Source of the DNA: Spirochaetia bacterium
GTDB taxonomy: Bacteria; Spirochaetota; Spirochaetia; Treponematales; Breznakiellaceae
Direction of reading: 5' to 3'
NCBI GenBank assembly: GCA_025997715.1
Contig: BNUY01000070.1
Location: forward strand, 1-15,494
DNA: 15,494 nucleotides
In this document: one piece after another, positions 1-6,699 of the stretch
How the letters are laid out: each line of letters begins with the position of its first letter
Position numbering within the stretch: position 1 is the first letter of the stretch
The notes under the pieces: model-generated
Told to the model about the DNA's origin: nothing
Seen by the model: only the letters and a program-made list of their open reading frames with translations
Databases searched by the model: none
Made by a program: the position numbers and the translations under genes

Positions 1-822
1 AAAAGGGAAAGGATAGGCAAATTAATCGGCGTTGGTTTTGCCGTACCGGGACCTTACATTAGAGACAGCGGTACTTTTGTGCTGATGTCCCATGTTCCCG
101 GCTGGGAAAATATTGATTTTGCCGCCCAATTGCACTGGCAACAAGAGTATCCGGTCTTTCTGGAACATGACGCTAACTGTGCTGCCTTTGCAGAATGGTG
201 GTATAAGGACAGCGCCTCTCAACATTCATCTATTCTGTTCCTCTGTGCCGGCCCCGGCATCGGGGCAGGCATCATTGAGAACGGGAACATCCTCCAGGGA
301 AGCCTGGGAATAGCAGGCGAAGTAGGGCATATGAGCATCAATTATTCAGGGCCCCTCTGTGAGTGCGGACACCGGGGCTGCCTGGAACTCTACGCCAGCA
401 CCTTTGCCCTAGAAAACGAGGCTATGGCTCTCTCCAAAAAAGGGGTCCTCAGTTCTCTTTCTCCGGAGGGCATGAGCGCCGACGCCATCCTGGCCGCCGT
501 TAATCAAGGGGACCCCCTAGCGTTACGAGCCTTTGATCGGATTGCCGCGGCCCTGGGCTTTGGGGTGGTCAATCTGGTTAATGCATATAATCCTGAGGTT
601 ATCTATATAGGAGATATATTATCAAAAGCTCCACAACGGCTCCTGGAAATCGTCAACGCTGTGGTAAAGGAAAATCTGCGGACTATTGTGTACAACAAAC
701 TTCAAATCAAAATAAGTCACTTTGAGCCCGAGGAAACAGTCATGTTGGGTATCAGCGCCATGGTTTTTAATAATATCGTAAACAACGGTTCCCTGGTAGA
801 GATGTTCAGGGGAAATGAGTAA
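1..822 (+). CDS. ROK-family protein, 5'-truncated by the window edge
   Basis: The frame is open from base 1 to the TAA at 820-822 (273 visible codons), so the GTG at 79 is not a real start; the N-terminus lies outside the window. The ROK (repressor, ORF, kinase) fold is recognised from GVGFAVPGP near the left edge, the EHDAN segment carrying the conserved Asp, the glycine-rich GPGIGAGIIENG sugar/phosphate-binding stretch, the GEVGH motif and the ROK zinc site CECGHRGCLE. ROK proteins are cytoplasmic sugar kinases or NagC/XylR-like sugar-responsive repressors. The two differ by an N-terminal helix-turn-helix, which would lie off the window, so I cannot choose. The usual C-terminal GG of the IGG motif reads YIGDIL here. 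No clear terminator follows; the next bases belong to a broken minus-strand gene. Family assignment is secure, function is not. Confidence 0.85.
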   Translation, partial: KRERIGKLIGVGFAVPGPYIRDSGTFVLMSHVPGWENIDFAAQLHWQQEYPVFLEHDANCAAFAEWWYKDSASQHSSILFLCAGPGIGAGIIENGNILQGSLGIAGEVGHMSINYSGPLCECGHRGCLELYASTFALENEAMALSKKGVLSSLSPEGMSADAILAAVNQGDPLALRAFDRIAAALGFGVVNLVNAYNPEVIYIGDILSKAPQRLLEIVNAVVKENLRTIVYNKLQIKISHFEPEETVMLGISAMVFNNIVNNGSLVEMFRGNE

Positions 823-844
823 TCTGGACACGCAACAACGCACG

Positions 845-1177
845 GGGCTCAACTCATCCAGAAACAGCACCGAAGGCACATGAAAATTATTTTCCTGGTC
901 CAGGATGTTCCGGTACCAGTGGGGGGCCAGCAGTTCCAGATAATGCTCCCCGGTTTCGCGGTCCTCCGCCCGGACCTGGAAGCCCAGGATCTCCTCCTGG
1001 GAAAACCGGGAACCGATCAATGTTTCTATATGGTAACCATTGCGCCGGGCCCAGTTGTACACCACCGTTGACTTGGCAAGCCCCGGATTCGCCATCAAAA
1101 GGGCGGGAACCTTGCTGTCCCTGGTTATCTCTATCGCTATTTCGATCCGGTCCCCGCCCCCAAACTGCGGGCAAATT
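845..1177 (-). pseudogene. Remnant of a MoxR-like AAA ATPase gene
   Basis: On the minus strand, starting at the left edge of repeat cassette A, one frame reads FGGGDRIEIAIEI, then a Walker A-like ANPGLAKST (MoxR-type PG-x-AKS), GSRFSQEEILGF, and a Walker B FLDELS at about 848-870. The homology-like reading then stops: downstream the frame runs antisense through the ROK gene and is not credible protein. At the other end it meets the promoter region of cassette A without a plausible start or ribosome binding site. What remains is about 110 residues of the first half of an AAA module, truncated on both sides. MoxR-type ATPases act as chaperones, often beside von Willebrand factor A proteins. The identification rests on motif reading only. 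It could instead be a fragment of another AAA_5-type ATPase. Confidence 0.5.
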
Positions 1178-1182
1178 TTTCC

Positions 1183-1211
1183 TTGATATATCAGTGAAAA
1201 TAGGCGATAAT
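1183..1211 (+). promoter_or_regulatory. Sigma70-type promoter of lipoprotein-like gene A
   Basis: TTGATA (1183-1188) and GATAAT (1206-1211) are separated by exactly 17 bases, each one base from consensus. The same boxes and spacing recur before gene B. A perfect 10-bp palindrome, TGATATATCA (1184-1193), overlaps the -35 box and could bind a regulator. The leader ends in a strong GGAGGG ribosome binding site (1236-1241), six bases before the ATG at 1248. Confidence 0.7.
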
Positions 1212-1247
1212 CAAAGGAAACAATATCTAAATAACGGAGGGATTACT

Positions 1248-3362
1248 ATGCAAAGTCTATCCGGCAAAAAGCTGTGCTCCTCAAGCGGACTAAAGGCCAC
1301 CGGTTTTGGGCCTAATCTAAGGTTTCTTATCACCCTTATTGCGGCGCTGGCCCTTGCAGACTGCGACATTGCCTCTGACATCACCACCCCTGCCGCCCCA
1401 GCGACCGACAGTACCGCCCCGGCGGAGGTAGGGAACTTAAATGCCGCCGCCGGAAACGCCCAGGTAGTCCTTACCTGGACTGACCCCGCAGACAGCGACT
1501 TCAGAAGCGTGAAAATCACGCAGCCGGACAGTTCCGTCCAATGGCTTGTTCCAAAGGGAACCCAAACCATCCCGATTACCGGCCTGACCGATAACACGCA
1601 GTACACCTTTACCGTAAAGACGGTGGATACCGTCGGCAACGAAAGCGCCGGAATTACCGCAACGGCAAGCACCGCCCAGCCCATCAGCCTAAGCGAGACC
1701 GGGAACTATATCTTCCCGGCGGCAACAGTGGGTTATGGGGCGCAGACCGCAAGAACCGTCACCGTCACCAATACGGGCAATCAGGCAACCGGCGCCTTAA
1801 CGGCCTCCCTTACCGGGGCTGACAGCACTTCTTTTACCCTCTCAAGAACCAACATAAGCAGTATCGCGGCAGGCGGCGCCGGCACCTTTACGGTGGTTCC
1901 CAACACCGCCCTTGCGGTAAGAACCTCTCCCTATACCGCCACGGTAACGGTAAGCGGCGGCAATGGGATTACGGTGAGTTTTACGGTCAGCTTTACGGTA
2001 AACTCAAGCTCGCCCACGTATAGCATCGGGCTAAGCGAGACCTTTTATGCCTTCCCGGCGGTAACAGAGGGTTATGGGGCGCAGGCCGCAAGAATCGTAA
2101 CCATCACCAATACGGGCAATCAGGAGGCCGGCGACTTAACGTTCTCCCTTGGCGGGCCTAACAGAGAAGCTTTCTACTACTCCACAAATGGTGCGATAAG
2201 AAATATCGCGGTAGGCGGTACCGGCAGCCTTAACATATTTCCCGCGAACCACATTTCGGTAGGAACCTATACCGCCACGTTAACGATAAGCGGCAGCAAT
2301 GGGATTAGGGCGAGCTTTACGGTCGGCTTTACGGTAAACCACGCGCCCACGTTCGAGCTAAGCGAGACCGGGACCTATACCTTCCCGGGGGCAACAGTAG
2401 GTTATGGGGGGCAGACCACAAGAACCGTATTCGTCTACAATACGGGCAATCAGGGAACCGGCGCCTTAACGGTCTCCCTTACCGGGGCTGACAGCACTTC
2501 TTTTACCCTCTCAACAACCAACATAAGCAATATCGTGGCAGGCGGTACCGGCAGCTTTAAGGTGCTTCCCAAAACCGCCCTTGCGGCAAAAACCCATACC
2601 GCCACGGTAACGGTAAGCGGCGGCAATGGGATTACGGCGAGTTTTCCGGTCAGCTTTACGGTAAACCCCGCGCCCACATATGGCATCAGACTAAGCGAGA
2701 CCGGGACCTATACCTTCAGAACGGTAGAAACGAGAACCGTCACCGTCACCAATACGGGCAATCAGGCAACCGGCGCCTTAACGGTCTCCCTTACCGGGGC
2801 TAACAGCACTTCTTTTACCTCCTCGCGAACCGGAATAAGCAGTATCGCGAAAGGCGGGAGTGCCGAATTTACGGTGGTTCCCAACACCCCCCTTGTGGCA
2901 AAAACCTCTCCTTATACCGCCACGGTAACGGTAAGCGGCGGCAATGGGATTACGGCGAGTTTTTCGGTCAGCTTTACGGTAAACCAAGACTCGTCCACGT
3001 ATTATGGCATCAACCTAAGCGAGACCGGGCGTCTTGACTGGGGAAAGATCTCTAAATATAACAATGAGCAGCCCTACGTAACCGTAGTCATCACCAATAC
3101 GGGCAATCAGCCAACCGGCCGCTTAACTGCCACCACAAATGATGATTTGGTCTTCGTAACCAGCACCTATCAATCTACAACCGTGCAGTTAATGTATATA
3201 CCCAGTATCCGGGTAGGCGGTACCGCCAGTTTTACGGTGTATGCCCGTGATCCCTATCCTAGTACAGACTGGTTTAAATGGTACATCTCCAAAGTGAGGG
3301 TAAGTGGCGACAATGGGATTACGGCGGAATTTGAAATCAGATATAACTGGGACTATTTTTAA
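1248..3362 (+). CDS. Exported Fn3/Ig-like repeat protein A (degenerate lipobox)
   Basis: The product has 704 residues from the ATG at 1248, chosen for its GGAGGG site and because the same start is conserved in gene B; the frame is open further upstream to 1020, but that part overlaps the promoter. Residues 1-38 form a signal peptide: a long basic n-region (K7, K8, K16, R25), then the hydrophobic FLITLIAALALA. Cys39 lies where a lipobox Cys would be, but position -1 is Asp (LADC) instead of Gly. A low-complexity T/P/A linker follows, then one fibronectin type III domain (about 57-143: LTWTDPADSDF...YTFTVKTVDTVGNES). Five repeats start at residues 146, 260, 369, 480 and 588; repeat 4 lacks the PAATVGYG segment and the fifth is a divergent cap ending NWDYF. 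The beta-rich repeats (TVTVTNTGNQ...SFTVVP...YTATVTVSGGNGI) resemble Ig-like anchor/adhesin domains. It is probably a cell-surface or periplasmic protein; its ligand is unknown. Confidence 0.85.
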   Translation: MQSLSGKKLCSSSGLKATGFGPNLRFLITLIAALALADCDIASDITTPAAPATDSTAPAEVGNLNAAAGNAQVVLTWTDPADSDFRSVKITQPDSSVQWLVPKGTQTIPITGLTDNTQYTFTVKTVDTVGNESAGITATASTAQPISLSETGNYIFPAATVGYGAQTARTVTVTNTGNQATGALTASLTGADSTSFTLSRTNISSIAAGGAGTFTVVPNTALAVRTSPYTATVTVSGGNGITVSFTVSFTVNSSSPTYSIGLSETFYAFPAVTEGYGAQAARIVTITNTGNQEAGDLTFSLGGPNREAFYYSTNGAIRNIAVGGTGSLNIFPANHISVGTYTATLTISGSNGIRASFTVGFTVNHAPTFELSETGTYTFPGATVGYGGQTTRTVFVYNTGNQGTGALTVSLTGADSTSFTLSTTNISNIVAGGTGSFKVLPKTALAAKTHTATVTVSGGNGITASFPVSFTVNPAPTYGIRLSETGTYTFRTVETRTVTVTNTGNQATGALTVSLTGANSTSFTSSRTGISSIAKGGSAEFTVVPNTPLVAKTSPYTATVTVSGGNGITASFSVSFTVNQDSSTYYGINLSETGRLDWGKISKYNNEQPYVTVVITNTGNQPTGRLTATTNDDLVFVTSTYQSTTVQLMYIPSIRVGGTASFTVYARDPYPSTDWFKWYISKVRVSGDNGITAEFEIRYNWDYF
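1683..3359 (+). repeat. Five tandem ~110-codon repeats in gene A
   Basis: The units begin at 1683, 2025, 2352, 2685 and 3009, each opening with an L-S-E-T motif (cta-agc-gag-acc). Blocks such as AATACGGGCAATCAG and GGCAATGGGATTACGG recur almost unchanged at DNA level, while patches between them differ in sequence and length. Such DNA-level conservation favours recombination or gene conversion between units. Confidence 0.85.
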
Positions 3363-3414
3363 AAAATAACGGGGGGTAGCCTGGATCAAAGGCGCCTGGC
3401 ACCGTGTGATACCA

Positions 3415-3451
3415 GAGCCGGGACGGGAACAGCGCCCGTTCCGGCTTTTTT
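3415..3451 (+). terminator. Rho-independent terminator of gene A
   Basis: An 11-bp stem, GCCGGGACGGG (3417-3427) with CCCGTTCCGGC (3435-3445), has one G-U pair, a 7-base loop and a run of six T (3446-3451). It lies 55 bases after the stop codon. The same hairpin with a perfect stem follows gene B. Confidence 0.9.
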
Positions 3452-3473
3452 CTGCGGGGGGGGGCCTGTCAGC

Positions 3474-3586
3474 GCCCCATACTGTAAAATCGAGCAGCGC
3501 GTCCCGTTCTTCCCGCCGCCGTTCCTCTTCCAGCCGCTGCCACTCTTCCCTCTCAAGCGCTGCCTGTTTCTGTTGCCGTTTTATGT
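3474..3586 (-). pseudogene. Coiled-coil coding fragment between the two cassettes
   Basis: These 113 bases separate the two cassettes and share nothing with either. On the minus strand one frame reads a strongly charged helix-forming segment, with RQQKQAALEREEW and RLEEERRREERDALLDF, ending TVWG at the edge of cassette A. There is no start, stop or ribosome binding site inside the segment. It looks like an internal or terminal fragment of a minus-strand gene disrupted by the cassettes. I do not recognise the parent protein. It may belong to the same lost locus as the AAA ATPase fragment to the left, which has the same orientation; that is inference. Confidence 0.35.
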
Positions 3587-3594
3587 ATTTTTCC

Positions 3595-3623
3595 TTGATA
3601 TATCAGTGAAAATAGGGGATAAT
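3595..3623 (+). promoter_or_regulatory. Sigma70-type promoter of lipoprotein gene B
   Basis: TTGATA (3595-3600) and GATAAT (3618-3623) are spaced by 17 bases, as in copy A, with the TGATATATCA palindrome again over the -35 box. The ribosome binding site before the ATG at 3684 is GGAGGA (3672-3677). The longer leader holds an AAAGGAG followed by ATGAAGGTCTGA and another short ATG frame (MPKISK), neither found in copy A. Confidence 0.7.
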
Positions 3624-3683
3624 CAAAGGAGTCATGAAGGTCTGACTTTATGCCGAAAATATCTAAATAACGGAGGAATTACT

Positions 3684-5879
3684 ATGCAAAGTCTATCCTG
3701 CAAAAAGCTGTACTCCTCAAGCGGACTAAAGGCCACCGGTTTTGGGCCTAATCTAAGGTTTCTTATCACCCTTATTGCGGCGCTGGCCCTTGCAGGCTGC
3801 GACATTGCCTCTGACATCACCACCCCTGCCGCCCCTGTCGCCCCAGCGACCGACAGTACCGCCCCGGCGGAGGTAAGGAGCTTAAATGCCGCCGCCGGAA
3901 ACACCCAGGTAGTCCTTACCTGGACTGACCCCGCAAACAGCGACTTCGGAAGCGTGAAAATCACGCAGCAGGACAGAGGCGTCGAATGGGTTGTTCCCAA
4001 GGGAACCCAAACCTACACGGTTACCGGCCTGACCAATGACACGCAGTACACCTTTACCGTAAAGACGGTGGATACCGTCGGCAACGAAAGCGCCGGAAAG
4101 ACCGCAACGGCAAGCCCCGCCCAGCCCGTCGTCCCGGACCCGGATTATGGCATCAGCCTAAGCGAGACCGAGACCTATACCTTCCCGGCGGCAACAGTGG
4201 GTTATTGGGAGACCAGAAAAATCGTCACCGTCAACAATACGGGCATTCAGGCGACCGGCGCCTTAACGGCCTCCCTTACCGGGGCTGACAGCACTTCTTT
4301 TACCCTCTCAACCAGCGGAATACGCAGTATCGCGGTAGGCGGTAGCTTTCGCTTTTGGGTGTCTCCAAAAACCGCCCTTGCGGTAAGAACCTCTCCCTAT
4401 ACCGCCACGGTAACGGTAAGCGGCGACAATGGGATTACGGCGAGTTTTACGGTCAGCTTTACGGTAAACCCCGTAGTTACGCCCACGTATAGCATCGGGC
4501 TAAGCGAGACCGGGTTTTATACCTTCCCGGCGGCAGCAGTGGGTTATGGGGAGCAGACCGCAAGAATCGTAACCATCACCAATACGGGCAATAAGCCATC
4601 CGGCGACTTTACGGCCTCCCTTACCGGGGCTGGCAGTACTTCTTTTACCCTCTCACCAACCTCTTTAAACGAAGAGCTTTCAACACATCAGGAGTTTATA
4701 GTTATAAGCAGTCTCGAGGTAGGCGGTACCGGCAGCTTTACGGTGGTTCCCAAAACCGCCCTTGCGGTAGGAACCCATACCGCTACGGTAACGGTAAACG
4801 GCTTCTATGGGATTACGGCGAGTTTTACGGTCAGCTTTACGGTAAACCAAGGCTCGTCCACGTTTGGCATCAGCCTAAGCGAGACCGGGACCTATACCTT
4901 CCCGGCGGATCGCCTGCCACCCGCAAGAACCGTCACCGTCACCAATACGGGCAATCGGGCAACCGGCGCCTTAACGGTCTCCCTTACCGGGGCTAACTAT
5001 AATTGCTTTGACCTGGCGTCAACTGGAATAAGCAGTATCGCGGCAGGCGGTACCGGCAGCTTTACGGTGGTTCCCGGCCGCGGCCTTCGGGTAAACACCT
5101 ATACCGCCACGGTAACGGTAAGCGGCGGCTATGGGATTAGGGCGAGCTTTCAGGTCAGCTTTACGGTAAACCCCGAGCCCACGCGGGGCATCAGCCTAAG
5201 CGAGATCGGGACCTATACCTTCCCGACGGCAACAGTGGGTTATGGGGCGCAAACCGCAAGAACCGTCACCGTCTACAATACGGGCAATCAGGCGACCTAT
5301 CCCTTAACGGTCTCCTGTTCATCGTCTGCCGGCGGTCTTTTTACCCTCTCAACAACGGGAATAAGCAGTATCGCGGCAGGCGGTACCGGCAGCTTTACGG
5401 TGGTTCCCAAAACCGGCCTTCCGGTAAACACCTATACCGCCACGGTAACGGTAAGCGACCGCTATGGGATTACGGCGAGCTTTCAGGTCAGCTTTAAGGT
5501 AAACCAAGGCTCGCCCACGTATGGCATCAACCTAAGCCAGACCGGGCGTCTTGACTGGGGAAAGATCGCGGTAACCAAAGTAAAGAGCGAAACCGTCACC
5601 ATCACCAATACGGGCAACCAGCCAACCGGCACCTTAACTATCACCGTAGTAGATGATTATTTGAGCTTAATGTCACCAACTCTCTACGCCGATAGATACG
5701 TGTCAATCCAAAAAGGCAGTATCCCGGCAGGCGGTACCGGCAGCTTTACGGTGTATGCTATTTGTCGCGATTCTACGGCTGTAAATTATGCTAAATGGTA
5801 CACCGCCAAAGTGAGGGTAAGTGGCGGCAATGGGATTGCGGTGGAATTTGAAATCAGTTATAACTGGGACTGGAAATAA
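3684..5879 (+). CDS. Surface lipoprotein B with Fn3 and Ig-like repeats
   Basis: The product has 731 residues from the ATG at 3684. The first 140 or so residues are nearly identical to protein A, but here the signal peptide ends in a canonical lipobox, LAGC (Cys39), so this is very probably a lipid-anchored envelope protein. A T/P/A linker three residues longer than in A leads to one fibronectin type III domain (LTWTDPANSDF...YTFTVKTVDTVGNES). Five Ig-like repeats start at residues 157, 271, 396, 503 and 615. Repeat 2 carries an insertion (NEELSTHQEF), repeat 3 has PADRLPP in place of the usual PAATVGYG, and repeat 4 has a Ser-rich patch instead of LTGADSTSF. The last unit is the same divergent cap as in A, ending NWDWK. 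Placement in the outer membrane or periplasm and a role in adhesion or binding are inference. Confidence 0.88.
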   Translation: MQSLSCKKLYSSSGLKATGFGPNLRFLITLIAALALAGCDIASDITTPAAPVAPATDSTAPAEVRSLNAAAGNTQVVLTWTDPANSDFGSVKITQQDRGVEWVVPKGTQTYTVTGLTNDTQYTFTVKTVDTVGNESAGKTATASPAQPVVPDPDYGISLSETETYTFPAATVGYWETRKIVTVNNTGIQATGALTASLTGADSTSFTLSTSGIRSIAVGGSFRFWVSPKTALAVRTSPYTATVTVSGDNGITASFTVSFTVNPVVTPTYSIGLSETGFYTFPAAAVGYGEQTARIVTITNTGNKPSGDFTASLTGAGSTSFTLSPTSLNEELSTHQEFIVISSLEVGGTGSFTVVPKTALAVGTHTATVTVNGFYGITASFTVSFTVNQGSSTFGISLSETGTYTFPADRLPPARTVTVTNTGNRATGALTVSLTGANYNCFDLASTGISSIAAGGTGSFTVVPGRGLRVNTYTATVTVSGGYGIRASFQVSFTVNPEPTRGISLSEIGTYTFPTATVGYGAQTARTVTVYNTGNQATYPLTVSCSSSAGGLFTLSTTGISSIAAGGTGSFTVVPKTGLPVNTYTATVTVSDRYGITASFQVSFKVNQGSPTYGINLSQTGRLDWGKIAVTKVKSETVTITNTGNQPTGTLTITVVDDYLSLMSPTLYADRYVSIQKGSIPAGGTGSFTVYAICRDSTAVNYAKWYTAKVRVSGGNGIAVEFEISYNWDWK
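4152..5876 (+). repeat. Five tandem ~110-codon repeats in gene B
   Basis: The units begin at 4152, 4494, 4869, 5190 and 5526. They share the conserved blocks of gene A's repeats but carry different variable patches, so the two genes together hold ten related units. The last unit of each gene is more like its counterpart in the other gene than like its neighbours, so cap domains are positionally conserved. Confidence 0.85.
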
Positions 5880-5960
5880 CGGGGATTAGCCTGGATCAAA
5901 CCGGCCCCCATACCTTCGGCGGTGAGCGCAAAGGTGTGCCTGGCACCGTGTGATACCAGA

Positions 5961-5995
5961 GCCGGAACGGGAACAACGCCCGTTCCGGCTTTTTT
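5961..5995 (+). terminator. Rho-independent terminator of gene B
   Basis: A perfect 11-bp stem, GCCGGAACGGG (5961-5971) with CCCGTTCCGGC (5979-5989), has a 7-base loop and six T (5990-5995). It ends the gene B transcript before the convergent operon whose last gene is mobA. On the minus strand the hairpin has no T run, so it is not obviously bidirectional. Confidence 0.92.
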
Positions 5996-6087
5996 CTGCG
6001 GGGAGGCCTGTCAGCCGGAAAAGGCGGGAAGAAGGGATAGAATAAAACAAAACTAATCCCAGAGCCTGTCACCGTTACGGATCAAGT

Positions 6088-6699
6088 TTAGCTCCTGGGC
6101 ATATTCTTCTGTTCCGCCGCTTCCAAATCTTCTTTATAGTTAATATTGAAGAACATCTTCCCGTCATCAAACTTTTGCAATGCCCCATCATCGATCTCAT
6201 ACACCTTCAGCCGGTCAAAGACAAGGCGTATCTTGTACTCCCCCTTGGCCAAGGCCTCCCCCATAAGCGCCGTGCAGCTTTTTTTGTAAAATGAATTGAA
6301 CAGTTCCAGCCCGCCGTCACCATGCCGGGCAATGCAGACATCCATACCTTCCTTCGCGATAAGCTCCCGCATATAGGCGATGTACGCAACATTGACAAAG
6401 GGCATATCGCAGGCCACCACGTAGAGATATTCGCTTGTGCAGTGTAAAAGGCCCTGGTAGATACCCGCCATGGGACCCTCTCCCACCCGGTCGGGCAGGA
6501 CGGGGATACCGGGGAGCATCACCGGCTCGTTGGATGAAATCAGCACCTCGGCAAACACGGTCTGTAACTGGGAAGCCAAGCGGTTAAGCACGCTTACGCC
6601 CCCCAGTTCCAGCTTCTTTTTGTCATAGCCAATCCGTGTCCCCCGGCCGCCGCCCAGAATCAGGGCGCTGCCGGTCAGGGGACGGGATTCTTTAATCAT
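6088..6699 (-). CDS. mobA: Molybdenum cofactor guanylyltransferase MobA
   Basis: The 203-residue product has the usual MobA length. MobA transfers GMP from GTP to molybdopterin (Mo-MPT) to form the guanine dinucleotide cofactor used by the DMSO-reductase family. Visible motifs are the nucleotide-binding loop ILGGGRGTRIGYDKKKL (14-30), the DRVGEGPMAGI segment (70-80), the metal-binding CDMPF (97-101) and a C-terminal FFNINYKED that matches the family's F-N-x-N-T/Y region. The ATG at 6697-6699 lies inside the end of hydA (8-base overlap), so translation is probably coupled and the gene is last in the formate dehydrogenase operon. Its place there fits a role in maturing FdhF, which needs bis-MGD. 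Compared with the common L-x-GG-x-x-x-R-M-G, Ile replaces Met (TRIG); the motif is otherwise intact. Confidence 0.88.
   Translation of the reverse strand: MIKESRPLTGSALILGGGRGTRIGYDKKKLELGGVSVLNRLASQLQTVFAEVLISSNEPVMLPGIPVLPDRVGEGPMAGIYQGLLHCTSEYLYVVACDMPFVNVAYIAYMRELIAKEGMDVCIARHGDGGLELFNSFYKKSCTALMGEALAKGEYKIRLVFDRLKVYEIDDGALQKFDDGKMFFNINYKEDLEAAEQKNMPRS

Larger units (their letters stand above)
1175..3473 (+). repeat. Duplicated lipoprotein cassette, copy A
   Basis: This is the left copy of a duplicated unit whose partner is 3587-6015. Nucleotide identity begins abruptly at ATTTTTCCTTGATATATCAG, runs through promoter, leader, signal peptide and Fn3 domain, becomes patchy through the repeat domains, and resumes at the 3' end, including the terminator and the following GGCCTGTCAGC. 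Left and right of these limits the two copies have unrelated flanks. The cassette is thus a self-contained transcription unit. I see no terminal inverted repeats, target-site duplication or transposase. Confidence 0.8.
3587..6015 (+). repeat. Duplicated lipoprotein cassette, copy B
   Basis: This is the right copy of the unit at 1175-3473, with the same start (ATTTTTCCTTGATATATCAG) and the same right limit (GGCCTGTCAGC). Differences from copy A include about 24 extra bases in the leader between AAAGGA and ATATCTAAATAACGG, about 35 extra bases before the terminator, a 9-bp insertion in the linker codons and many replacements within the repeat domains. Confidence 0.8.

Noticed and set aside
79..822. 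GTG at 79 as start of the ROK gene
   Set aside because: The frame is open to base 1 and the upstream codons read as conserved ROK sequence (GVGFAVPGP), so the gene continues beyond the window.
1020..1247. Upstream extension of gene A (and likewise 3573-3683 of gene B)
   Set aside because: The extension covers the promoter and gene debris; the shared ATG with a strong binding site and signal peptide is the credible start in both copies.
3456..3464. Run of nine G as a phase-variation tract
   Set aside because: It lies after the terminator of gene A and outside any promoter or reading frame, and the matching site in copy B is GGGGAGG; no effect on expression is apparent.
1683..5876. Repeats as a CRISPR array or a diversity-generating retroelement target
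   Set aside because: The repeats are long, coding and in frame, with no short spacers; no reverse transcriptase or template repeat is in the window, and variation includes length changes rather than A-specific substitutions.
6016..6087. Terminator for the mobA end of the operon
   Set aside because: A T-rich stretch follows mobA on the minus strand, but I find only a weak imperfect stem before it, not enough to call.
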